Below, one piece after another: positions 1-7,795 of a stretch of 13,931 nucleotides of DNA. Positions within the stretch are counted from its first letter, which is position 1, and the number at the start of each line of letters is the position of its first letter. Position numbers and translations under genes: made by a program. This DNA is from Cytidiella melzeri (taxonomy: Eukaryota; Basidiomycota; Agaricomycetes; Polyporales; Irpicaceae), in NCBI GenBank assembly GCA_022592445.1, contig JABYQR010000646.1:1-13931 (forward strand), written 5' to 3'. The notes below the pieces were generated by a model, which saw only the letters and a program-made list of their open reading frames with translations, made no database searches and was not told where the DNA came from.

Positions 1-26
1 CGCCTAGCCGATTTCCGGGCGTATCA
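1..26 (-). mobile_element. Truncated end of a third E-family element
   Basis: These bases match the right end of the E copy ending at 10909 (two differences) and the reverse complement of the E copy starting at 7897. The E family begins with TGATACGC, so what is seen here is the 5' terminus of a minus-strand copy whose body lies before the window. The following four bases, GCGG at 27-30, would be one half of its target-site duplication, in line with ACGG and ACGT at the other two copies. Only one end is visible, so the duplication cannot be confirmed. Confidence 0.8.
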
Positions 27-30
27 GCGG

Positions 31-1085
31 GCATTCCGGGGGCCTGTTTTGATGCGCACACGGGAGGGGGCTCAAAAATAAGGGAACTCAATGTTATACA
101 GTAGTTATGCTAATATGCGGTTTTTATATTATTTTAGTGAAACGGACAGGACAAAAAAGGAATATTGAAACGAGTAATCCACGCGGAATGACGGAAAGGT
201 GGGCGGCGGGAACAGGCGGATACAACCAAAAAGGGCGGAAAACTAAAAATAACAACACTTTGCATCCTTAATCAACTGTCAATCACATACCAAAGTTCAT
301 TTCATCAGGAAACACGACAGGTGCTACGGAGATGTACCTAGCTCCCATAGCACTGGTAGAGCGGGTATACAAGTACCCCTCTAAGATAGCACTGCGTTTG
401 GGACCGTTTGGCTAGGTAGCAGCCCGTAGTTGTCTCATGTAGCATTGTTAAAACTATATAATATGATATGTAATTTCCCACGCCTTGTTACAAGAACGCT
501 TCAAGGTAGCAGAGTTCCCACAGTCTTGATAAGGGAATTATGCAGCCGTATATGGTAACTGCAGTAATAACCATCACATTAGCTGAGACGTACAGATATT
601 GTAACAGTTAAGGTTACACTCACCAAATAAGTGGTTAACTTGAAGGTGAGATAGAGATATAGAGAGTAAGAGATGTGGTGAGCGAAGTACTGGAGAGTAC
701 AAGGTAGTCCTTTATCAACAGAGTGGATAAGACTGAGGGGATATGCCCTCAGGAGTGCCTCTATATATACATGAAGGGGAGAACCCCAGGTACTACCCTA
801 AGACCTCTAATACCTACATGAGTAAGCAAAGTAATCTACCTTACTAAGCATGCCCTATGCCCTAGTGGTGCCACTTCAATAATCAACCAATAGCAATTGT
901 CCCCATGACCTGACCCCATGACCCAGTTCCAAGGCTAGACTTGTTCTAGCTTGTTCCAAGCCAAGGCTAGACTTTTCCAGAAGGTTCTAAGAACTATGAC
1001 ATCATCTAATGGAATGTTCTATACTATGACATCATAGTTCCAGCATGTTCCACAATGTTCCAGAGAGTTCTATCATGTGATACAC
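31..1085. other. Unassigned flank, no gene recognised
   Basis: No convincing coding region was found. Visible structure: a perfect 7-bp hairpin at 733-752 (CTGAGGG/CCCTCAG) just before a TATA-like run at 762-769; a cluster of GTTCCA/GTTCTA words between about 918 and 1075; a repeated phrase (CCAAGGCTAGACTT) near 932 and 961; and two TGACATCA sites at 997-1004 and 1027-1034. This mix of TATA box, hairpin and short repeats resembles the U3 part of an LTR or the promoter of a lost element. No second copy or target duplication is present to prove it. Confidence 0.4.
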
Positions 1086-1262
1086 AGATAAGGAAAGGAG
1101 CACATCAGCGCATCAGAGACAGGAGGCGCATCAGCGCATCAATTGATAGGCACTGAGAATAAGTGCCGGAATAGGTGCCTGATAAGCGCCAGATAAGTGC
1201 TGGATAAGCGCTTAAATAGACGCTGGATAAGCGCTGGATAAGCGCTTGACAAGCGCTTAAAT
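1086..1262. repeat. Degenerate short tandem repeats
   Basis: Two repeat types adjoin. From about 1100 to 1140 the word GCGCATCA recurs. From about 1144 to 1262 a unit of about 12 bases, roughly GGATAAGCGCTT, recurs with variation (also AGATAAGTGCT and GACAAGCGCTT). The unit holds the palindrome AAGCGCTT. This array produces the repetitive tail of a spurious minus-strand open frame. Function unknown. Confidence 0.7.
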
Positions 1263-1468
1263 ATTACCAATAATACTGTTGCCTGGTAAGGCAAGTCTTG
1301 TAGAAACATTGAAAATCTGTGACAGATATGGGTTGTGTAGACTATGTAGTATAGCACTATAGGGATACTGCACATATATGTACGCCTGCGTTCTAGTAGC
1401 ATAGGAAATGACATGGAAAGCACGTAGTACAACTCCAGAGAACGCCTAAAGCGTACGTCTGAGGACAA

Positions 1469-1473
1469 GTACA
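1469..1473. repeat. Target-site duplication GTACA, left
   Basis: GTACA directly before the solo LTR is repeated at 2218-2222 directly after it. Five bases is usual for Ty3/gypsy integration. Confidence 0.85.
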
Positions 1474-2217
1474 TGATGCGGAGACAAGGGTTCAACGCGG
1501 CAGACAGGGACACGAAGTGGATGTCGACGAAGTGGTGGTGGTAGGCGTAAAGCACAATACTCTCACCAGCTATAAATCTTATACAGATGTCTAGCCCAGT
1601 AAAGACCAAGTTAGTATTGATACTACTTGGTATGTAGTACAAGAGGGGTGTTGCTTACCTAGCCCAGTAAAGACCAAGAGGTCGAGATGGGGGCTAGGAG
1701 CGTACATGTAGCTGCTTATATAGACTTCAGGGACCTGTGCACAGACCATGTTGAGGGCAGGCTTTGCAAGAAGCCGTGTGAACAAAGAACAAAAGAACTA
1801 CCTAAAGGAGAACAATAGCTATTGTCTAGACCTTGCCAAGAACTCTACTCGTGAGAGAATCTATCTAAAAGGAGACCAACTATTGTATTCCATTCCCACA
1901 CCTGTGAGAACATCCTTCCATAAAGAGAACAATAAGGAAAGAACAAAAAGGAGTCCATGTGGACGTCATCTATGACATCAAACCTTAGCTATGGGCTGAG
2001 CCATGTGGGCTTACTTAAGCTAAGTCACATGCCAGTGTGACATAGTAGCAAGTAATGTGACTGTGTGGAGCATTTAAGCCCCGTGATACGGGCGCTTAAT
2101 AGACGTGCAAAGGAGTTTGTGTAGAGAAGGTTGCAACTGAGCTGCAGCGCGGAGTTTTATCGATAAAAACAAGAGGTAAATTGCGAAAATTAAGGGCTAG
2201 TCAGGCCATCCATGACA
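1474..2217 (-). mobile_element. Solo gypsy LTR, minus orientation
   Basis: This 744-bp block is the reverse complement of the 5' LTR at 3751-4505, with scattered substitutions and an indel of about 14 bp near 1995. Read on the minus strand it begins TGTCATGGATGG and ends CATCA, so it has TG...CA ends, and it is flanked by perfect GTACA repeats. No internal retroelement sequence adjoins it. It is therefore a solo LTR left by LTR-LTR recombination, from an insertion separate from the gypsy element further right. A TATA box (TATATAAG, minus strand, about 1716-1723) and a short intron lie inside. The 75-codon plus-strand frame at 1748-1975 is antisense to the LTR and is not treated as a gene. Confidence 0.88.
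1591..1658 (-). other. Spliceosomal intron in the solo LTR (predicted)
   Basis: On the minus strand this 68-nt stretch starts GTAAGC, contains TACTAAC and ends CTAG, with about 19 nt between branch site and acceptor. A 20-nt sequence just upstream of the donor (1659-1678) is repeated exactly as the last 20 nt of the intron (1591-1610). It corresponds to the 67-nt intron at 4323-4389 in the other LTR copy. Splicing itself is inferred, not seen. Confidence 0.6.
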
Positions 2218-2222
2218 GTACA
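2218..2222. repeat. Target-site duplication GTACA, right
   Basis: Right partner of 1469-1473, bounding the solo LTR. Confidence 0.85.
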
Positions 2223-2917
2223 TTTACTCAATATGTACGCCTTTGGTACAAGTGCTAGTAGATAGTTGTTTGAAGCAGATTCAAACAAAGTTTATAGAGT
2301 AATTGCATTGGTAACACAGGTCAGCTATCTTGAACCTTTTGATCATCAGGAAGAACTCATTGGAGGTTACATAGGATCTGTACCGCATCTTGACGTATCT
2401 CCTTTAGTGTTAGGGATTGATACATGTGTGCAAGCACTACCTGATGCGCAAGCATCCTGTGGCCAGATCAGTAGGTCTGGCCTTTTACTCATACTGATTA
2501 GATAGTGGGCCAGCGCCCATCGTGAGAAAATAGCATACCATATATAGTAGTACTACGCAGTAGCAGATCTCAGTATTTAGGACTGAGATCTGGTATATTT
2601 AGAGGACCATCTTTTTATCTTGTACACACGTAGGTTCCGAATACATATTGGTCATGCTTACCTTGTGTGCATCCAAGAAGACACCCTTACACTTTTTTAA
2701 GTACCTGAATTCTATCTACCTACATTCTACTCCAATCACACTCTACTACTTGAGGTTAATCTCCCACCCGATTGTCAGCACTAATCAAACTCCGCTAGGT
2801 GCGGGCTGATGGCGGCAAACCGAGAGCTTGGCGGGGGACTTGGGTGATTTGTGAGCTCCTCAACAGCTAGTCACATAGCAATCTTAGGCAATTACATGGG
2901 ACAATAGATATGATTGA
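2223..2917. other. Unassigned stretch with two hairpins
   Basis: No gene recognised. An open frame of about 79 codons (2266-2505, no ATG start) has no domain I recognise and could be chance or a decayed remnant. Two clean hairpins are present: GGCCAGA/TCTGGCC at 2461-2482 with an 8-nt loop, and an 11-bp one at 2564-2592. Near 2640-2695 the minus strand reads TGTAAGGGTGTC, which resembles an LTR start, but no matching end was found. Confidence 0.35.
2564..2592. repeat. Perfect 11-bp inverted repeat
   Basis: CAGATCTCAGT at 2564-2574 pairs perfectly with ACTGAGATCTG at 2582-2592 across a 7-nt loop (ATTTAGG). It lies in non-coding DNA upstream of the copia LTR. Role unknown. Confidence 0.7.
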
Positions 2918-2965
2918 AGGGTACATATTTCAGTATATAAGAGGGTACATATTTTAGTATATAAG
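2918..2965. repeat. Two-copy 24-bp tandem repeat
   Basis: Units 2918-2941 and 2942-2965 are head to tail with a single C/T difference. Each holds GGGTACATATTT and TATATAAG. The array ends five bases before the proposed copia LTR start, so it flanks the element rather than lying inside it. Confidence 0.8.
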
Positions 2966-2970
2966 ACTGT

Positions 2971-3207
2971 TGTCAACTGGTGACCCTCGAGGAGTAGCGG
3001 AAAGGGCTGATTAGGGAGAAGGCACATCAGCGCCTGGAGATGTCGGCATAACCATACACGTACATCTGGTGATCGAGTAGTTTTGTATAAAGGACTTCAG
3101 AAGGTACAGGGGACAGCATCTCTTGCTTACCCTTTACCAGGTACGCTTACACGCGTTGTACAATATTTATCTCGTGCTTACCCTGTACCAGACCCATCAG
3201 TTTGACA
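2971..3207 (+). repeat. Ty1/copia 5' LTR
   Basis: The 237-bp block begins TGTCAA and ends TTGACA, a perfect 6-bp terminal inverted repeat with TG...CA ends. A TATA box (TATAAA) lies at 3086-3091. A primer-binding site follows immediately at 3208 and a copia-type gag start at 3317. The 3' end is fixed well by the primer site. The 5' boundary rests on the inverted repeat only, because the 3' LTR is outside the window. TG at 2968 is an alternative start. Confidence 0.7.
3086..3091 (+). promoter_or_regulatory. TATA box of the copia LTR
   Basis: TATAAA about 116 bp into the LTR, on the strand that leads into the primer site and gag. It is the likely U3 core promoter. Confidence 0.5.
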
Positions 3208-3230
3208 GGTTATGAGCCCCGTGCTCGACA
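3208..3230 (+). promoter_or_regulatory. Primer-binding site for half tRNA-iMet
   Basis: GGTTATGAGCCC directly after the LTR is complementary to the anticodon loop and 5' anticodon stem of fungal initiator tRNA-Met (CAU anticodon). The next bases, CGTGCTCGACA, would continue pairing towards the D arm. Drosophila copia is known to prime from the cut 5' half of the same tRNA instead of its 3' end. The match and its position are seen; use of a tRNA half-molecule is inferred from that precedent. Confidence 0.75.
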
Positions 3231-3316
3231 ATTAGCCCCAGAGTTTTTCAGCCTACTCTTTATTGCCACAACAACTCATATTCAATAATAACCCCTATCT
3301 TCATTCACTCGTTGCG

Positions 3317-3750
3317 ATGTCAAATCTGTCAGAGTCATCTAAGAACAGATTATCGAAGCTCAAAGATGATGGGAGCACCAATTCCTATGGAACATGGGTT
3401 ATCCAAGTAGAAACGAAGCTCAGATCCATCAATCTCTGGAAATACTTCGACAGACCCCACTCAAATCTGCCAGTTATACCTGAACTCTGCGAGACGTATG
3501 AGGACAAGGTCGAAGACCCCATAACTGGCATTAAGGCAAAAGGGATTAAGAAGGGAAATGAAGCGGAGGTGGAGGAGGCACTGAAGGATGCTGAACCCTG
3601 GTACAATTCTAACGTTACCGCACTCGCACTGATCCTCAAGGCTATTCCTGGTGCAAAAATCCATCTCATTGGTTGCACAAAGACGGCGAAGGAAGCATGG
3701 AACGTTCTTTGAGCCGAATATTGGCCTGTCAACAACCTCCGAGCGGCATC
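3317..3750 (+). pseudogene. gag: Ty1/copia Gag, N-terminal part, broken
   Basis: The frame starts with an ATG at 3317 (MSNLSESSKN...). It encodes an N-terminal copia-type Gag region of the UBN2/DUF4219 kind: the NSYGTWVIQVETKL stretch resembles the usual 'N-x-x-x-W' segment followed by a short helix and 'LW'. A TGA at 3710-3712 interrupts the frame after 131 codons. The same frame then continues sensibly (AEYWPVNNLRA) up to 3750, where the gypsy 5' LTR begins. The full product would assemble retrotransposon particles. Here it is dead twice: by the stop and by the insertion. The rest of the element, if it still exists, lies beyond the window end. Copia assignment is from protein character and the primer site. 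Confidence 0.75.
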
Positions 3751-4257
3751 TATCATGGATGGCCTGACTAGCCCTTAATTTTCGCAATTTACCTCTTGTT
3801 TTTATCTATAAAACTCCGGGCTGCAGCTCAGTTGCAACCTTCTCTGCACAAACTCCTTTGCACGTCTATTAAGCGCCCGTATCACGTGGCTTAGATGCTC
3901 CACACAGTCACATTACTTGCTACTACGTCACACTGGCATGTGACTTAGCTTAAGTAAGACCACATGGCTACAGACACATGGTTCAGCCCATAGCTAGGGT
4001 TTGATGTCATAAATGATGTCCACATGGACTCCTTTTGTTCTTTCCTTATTGTCCTCTTTATGGAAGGATGTTCTCACAGGTGTGAAAATGGAATACAATA
4101 GTTGGTCTCCTTTTAGATAGATTCTCTCACGGGTAGAGTTCTTGGCAAAGTCAAGACAATAGCTATTGTTCTCCTTTAGGTAGTTCTTTTGTTCTTTGTT
4201 CACACGGCTTCTTGCAAAGCCTGCCCTCAACATGGTATGTGCGCAGGTCCCTGAAGT

Positions 4258-4265
4258 CTATATAA
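4258..4265 (+). promoter_or_regulatory. TATA box of the gypsy LTR
   Basis: TATATAAG, conserved in the solo LTR. Transcription would begin some 30 bp later, placing the predicted intron near the very 5' end of the transcript. Confidence 0.55.
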
Positions 4266-4322
4266 GATGCTGCATGTACGCTCCTAGCCCCCGTCTCGAC
4301 CTCTTGGTCTTTACTGGGCTAG

Positions 4323-4389
4323 GTAAGCAACCCCCTCTTGTACTACATAGCTGGTAGTCACAATACTAACTTGGTCTTTACTGGGCTAG
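4323..4389 (+). other. Spliceosomal intron in LTR R/U5 (predicted)
   Basis: The stretch opens GTAAGC, has TACTAAC at 4364-4370 and ends CTAG at 4389: 67 nt, with 19 nt from branch site to acceptor. These are textbook values for a short fungal intron. The 20 nt before the donor (4303-4322) are repeated exactly as the last 20 nt of the intron (4370-4389), so splicing would leave one copy. All signals are kept in the solo LTR although the interior between them differs. Splicing is inferred from the signals. Confidence 0.62.
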
Positions 4390-4576
4390 ACATCTGCATA
4401 AGGTTTATAGCTGGTGAAAGTATTGAGCTCCATGCCTACCACCACCACTTTGTTGTCATCCACTTTGTGTCCCTGTTTGTCATGTCGAGCCTTGTCTCCG
4501 TGTCATTAGGTTGAGATCGTTGTGAAACCCTGGGTTCCCCCATTCCCACCGTTTAAAAAAGTTTATTCCTGTTTGA

Positions 4577-5626
4577 CAAGTACGTCTCCGGTCTCTTCAT
4601 ACCGTTGAGCTACGCTTACGTCGTCTGTTTCCACCCCCTGCGCATTGTTTAGTGCCTAAAGACACGCACCCCTGTTTCTCTAAGACCCTCCCTCCCACTG
4701 AGCCTCAGCTCAAGAGATGTCTTCCTCCATTTTTCCTTGACGCTCTCGCTGACAAGCGTAAGAGTGGTCAACCTCATTGTTGGTCTGACAAAGACCTGGT
4801 CAACGTTGCCAAGTACGTATCCAAGAAGCCGCCTGTCAAAGGCATCACCCTCACCGTCCCCTCATACGAGGAAAATCACCAACTCCGTGCCTCTGCACAA
4901 GCATACGGAGAACGAGCTGCTGAGGAGCGTGACCACACCTTAGCTGAGCAACAAACCCACAAGCTCACCATTGCAGAGCGACTAGCAAAGCTCCCTGCAC
5001 CAACTCCCGCCCCCGCTGCACCTAAACCGGTGTTGATTGACTTCAAAAAGTTGTCACCGGTCGATCTCGTCGGCATCTTTAGGCCCAAGCTCACTGCTGT
5101 CCGCACTTGTCTACAAGCTCTCACGGAGCTTGAAGAACTCCTGAACCACACCAACCCTGACCACCGTCGCGCCCTGCTCCACCTTGTCAACAAGGTCAAT
5201 TGTTTCCTCAACCGAGTCGACGATCTCGCTCCCGTTACAGCAGACCAAAAGTGGCAGCTCTTGGACTGGGGTTGTAAAGCAATCGGGAAAGTTTCCTTCA
5301 AGCAGCTTCGTAAAAACTACGATAGAGTTTTAGCACAACTTAACGTAGTCAATAGTAATAGCTACTTTGAGTGGATCTAGACAAGTCCACAGTTTTTGCC
5401 CACCACGTCGTCTAATCTCCCCTGCTACAATTACATACACTTCTTTGATTTGAGCGCGGTCACAGACGACCACTTCTACGAAGGCATATTCTACGAGTGT
5501 GATGAACAACCGTGCCCAAATCGGTACACTCAGGCAGACCCAACAGAAGCAGTCAACAGCGAGTACTACTCTGAGCACCACCAGACTCCGAACGAAGACA
5601 ATCTCCTCCTCATCACCAAAGAAGAC
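4577..5626 (+). pseudogene. ATG-less open region upstream of gag
   Basis: From 4577 to the gag ATG at 5627 one frame stays open for 350 codons, interrupted only by TAG at 5378-5380. No in-frame ATG occurs in it. The first 267 codons give a soluble, non-repetitive protein: a basic segment near KSGQPHCWSDKDLVNVAKY, a charged helical stretch (AQAYGERAAEERDHTLAEQQ), a Pro/Ala linker (LPAPTPAPAAPKP), then a helical domain rich in Leu with DLVGIFRPKL and LEELLNHTNPDHRRALLHL. The part after the TAG is acidic (YEGIFYECDE, EDNLLLITKED) and runs straight into Gag. It may be an N-terminal Gag extension or a separate 5' ORF whose start lies in an upstream exon or was lost. I do not recognise a known domain. 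The TAG could be decay of CAG or lie in an unproven intron. Confidence 0.55.
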
Positions 5627-6872
5627 ATGGATCCCAACCAGCCCGCCGCCCCTGCTGCCACAGCTGCCCCAGTTGCCAATCTGAGCCAGCAAGATGTCTT
5701 AAATATGTTGGGCGTCCTGACACAAAGGATGGTTGATCTTACCAATCAGGTGGCTGCACTTGCTGCCGCACAGACGCCAGCTGTTGCCGCCGCTACACAC
5801 TTCTCGGGAGAGGAGTATTGTTGAGAAGCCAGTCTCCTTCAAGGGGAAAACATCATCGGAAGCCAGGCTCTTTTATCACGCTTTTATTGTCTGGGCCCAG
5901 AACCAGGGCAAGGCGTTCTTCCAGCAAGACGCCCAAGGCCAGGTCCGGCTAGACAACAACGGTGCGAGGATCTTTGATCCCCACAAACTGATCACCAGCG
6001 CCCTGTCCTTCATGCAGGAGGACGCCGCTGATTGGGCTCGCCCTCACATCGAGGAGTTAGCCAATAGCAATCCAGCATTTGGAAATGACTGGGACACGTT
6101 TATCGAGGCTTTTCAAGCCAAATTTGAGCCTATAGATGCTGTCATGGAGGCCAAGACAAAAGTCGCCAACATGAAGCAAGGCAACAAGACCTTTGCTGCC
6201 CACATCTCCGAGTTTGAGACATGGGCCCCTTGCACTGGCTGAAGCCAGCAGGACCTCTTTGATTGTCTCAAGTCGAGCTTGAGCACCGAGTACTTGCAAC
6301 GCGTCTTGTACTCCCAGACCCGCGCCGCCACCTATGATGCACTCAAAGACCAATGCAAAGCGGTTGATGCTCAGCTCGCCGACTTGCGAAACAGCACGGG
6401 CAAGGTCATGGTGGACAGCTCGTCAGGGCACGGCAAGTCCCATCAGCAGGAGTTCCGCAATCCCAACGCTATGGAGATCGATGCCTCCCGTTTCTCTCCC
6501 TCATTCGACTCGCTCTTTGCGGGTCTGGGCAAGCAGGAGATCTTCCAGAAATGGAAGAAGGAGATGAGCAAGCGCTGCTCGGTTTGTGGGTCCGAGAACC
6601 ACAAGAAAAGGGACTCAAAGCACCCCGATGACCCGGTCTGCAACCACTGCGGTGGCACCGGTCACTGGGGGGCAGTTTGCCTGAAGCGGCTCCAAGGCGT
6701 CCCTAAGGGACAAAAAGTTGCTGCTACCTTGTCGACCTTGTCGACTACTACCCCGGCGAAGCAAGACGCATCCAATGACAAAGATGCTAAGATTGCGGCA
6801 CTCAAGGACATGCTTGACATCCAAAAGAAGCAAATGGATGAGATGGCAGCCAAAATCAATGCGGTTTTTTGA
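5627..6872 (+). pseudogene. gag: Ty3/gypsy Gag, frameshifted and interrupted
   Basis: Gag forms the retrotransposon particle and binds its RNA. An ATG at 5627 (MDPNQPAAPAAT) starts an Ala/Pro-rich and then coiled-coil-like N-terminus (LTQRMVDLTNQVAAL). Near 5800-5824 the frame is lost, ending at a TGA at 5822. The homologous sequence resumes in the +1 frame (VEKPVSFKGKTSSEARLFY), giving the capsid-like retrotrans_gag domain to about 6330. An in-frame TGA at 6240-6242 splits that domain. The C-terminus holds two zinc-knuckle positions: CX2CX4H at 6575-6601 with Ser in place of the last Cys, and an intact CX2CX4HX4C (CNHCGGTGHWGAVC) at 6640-6681. The frame closes at TGA 6870-6872, overlapping the start of the pol frame. 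Confidence 0.82.
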
Positions 6873-7209
6873 AGCGGACTCGTGACACAGCTGCAGCTGC
6901 AAGTCCCCCAGATACCCTGTCCTTGCCTCCTTCGTCGTCCTCCTTGTCTTCTGCCTCGTCTTCCTCGTGCACAATGTCTATTCCATGCCCGTTGTCTACT
7001 ATCTCCTCGTGTACTATATCGTTGCTAGATCGGTTATCATCTCATTTCCGTGTACATGTACTAGTTAAAGGTCTGAATAGAAGCATTCGCGTTCCTGCTA
7101 TGATCAATTCAGGAGCTACGGCTTTATTCATCAGCCACCAGTTCGTCAAGAAGCATAAGATTATTCAGCACCCGCTCGAAAGGATTATCTCATTGCATAA
7201 CATTGACGG
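6873..7209 (+). pseudogene. pol: Pol, N-terminal linker and protease 5' half
   Basis: This is the first part of the Pol polyprotein, in the -1 frame relative to the end of gag. A Ser-rich linker (SSSSLSSASSSS) leads to the retroviral-type aspartic protease, which would cut Gag and Pol into mature proteins. The active-site triad, normally D-S-G, reads INSGAT, so the catalytic Asp codon at 7106-7108 is AAT (Asn). A FISHQFVKKH segment follows, as in gypsy proteases. The frame is cut after HNIDG at 7209 by the E insertion; the other half of the domain resumes at 10914 in the frame predicted by removing 3704 bases. There is no ATG near the start of this frame, consistent with readthrough or frameshift from gag. 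Confidence 0.82.
7206..7209. repeat. Target-site duplication ACGG, left
   Basis: ACGG precedes the E minus copy at 7210 and recurs at 10910-10913 after its right end. Collapsing the two restores the protease reading frame, which supports a true 4-bp duplication. Confidence 0.85.
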
Positions 7210-7795
7210 TGAGACACTGAGTCACGCTTCAAACTAAGAACAACCTTAAAGACAACACAACCAACCACAAAGTGGCGATAGAAGTGTAAAGGTGTGGAAG
7301 CGCGGAAGTGTTAAATTAATGCGAGGTGGTCTAAGAGTCCTAGTTTTACCTGTGCTAAAAGAGCGACAAGGGTTTTGTGAAGTAGTTTATATGAAGGGAG
7401 CTAGCCGGGCAACTACCACGCGTATCGCGGGTAAAAGGCAAGTTGGCGCGGTGAAAGCGAAGGAGTTATGGCGCGGCTCAAATAGAACGCGCGGGAGATG
7501 TCGCGACTTGTAGGAGAACGGCGCGCGGAAGGACGCAGAACATGAACGCAGGCGCAATATGAATCTCGAACACAAAACGCGGTTGCTGGTGAAGATGAAG
7601 TAGTCGCTGTAAAACACGGGCGCAGTGAAAGTGAACGCAGTAAGCTCGACGCAGTGAAGATGAAACGCAACGCAGTAACGCAGTAAAATAACGCAGTTAA
7701 AAAGCAAACACAGTATAACGAAGCCGAAAGGAAACATAAGAGAAAGATAAACTAATAGCGCGCGGGTCGCAGCGGAAGGCTATGTGAGATTGCCG

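Larger units (their letters stand above)
3751..4505 (+). repeat. Ty3/gypsy 5' LTR
   Basis: This 755-bp repeat matches the reverse complement of the solo LTR at 1474-2217. It starts TATCATGG where the solo copy has TGTCATGG, so the first TG has become TA here. It ends GTGTCA. A TATA box sits about 507 bp in, followed by an intron with 20-nt repeats. Downstream of 4505 I could not identify a clear tRNA primer-binding site. The minus-strand open frame at 3994-4233 is antisense to the LTR and also present in the solo copy; it is taken as incidental. Confidence 0.88.

Noticed and set aside
330..420. tRNA-like stretch (TAGCACTGGTAGAGC resembles a Pol III A box)
   Set aside because: There is no B box, no acceptor pairing and the anticodon loop does not fold properly, so neither a tRNA nor a SINE head can be supported.
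1139..1642. 167-codon minus-strand frame
   Set aside because: It runs across the solo LTR boundary into the tandem repeat array, and its tail is translated repeat. No domain is visible.
1748..1975. 75-codon plus-strand frame inside the solo LTR, also present at 3994-4233
   Set aside because: It is antisense to the LTR and conserved only because the LTRs are homologous; its C-terminus differs between copies.
2266..2505. 79-codon frame without ATG
   Set aside because: It is short, has no recognisable domain and no second copy; it is mentioned only in the flank entry.
4506..4560. Gypsy primer-binding site after the 5' LTR
   Set aside because: I looked for a tRNA 3'-end complement directly after 4505 but found no convincing match, so none is annotated.
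7292..7513. 73-codon plus-strand frame, and several similar frames in 7387-8737 and 10338-10894
   Set aside because: They lie opposite or out of frame to the E features, start or end differently in the two E copies, and show no protein character.
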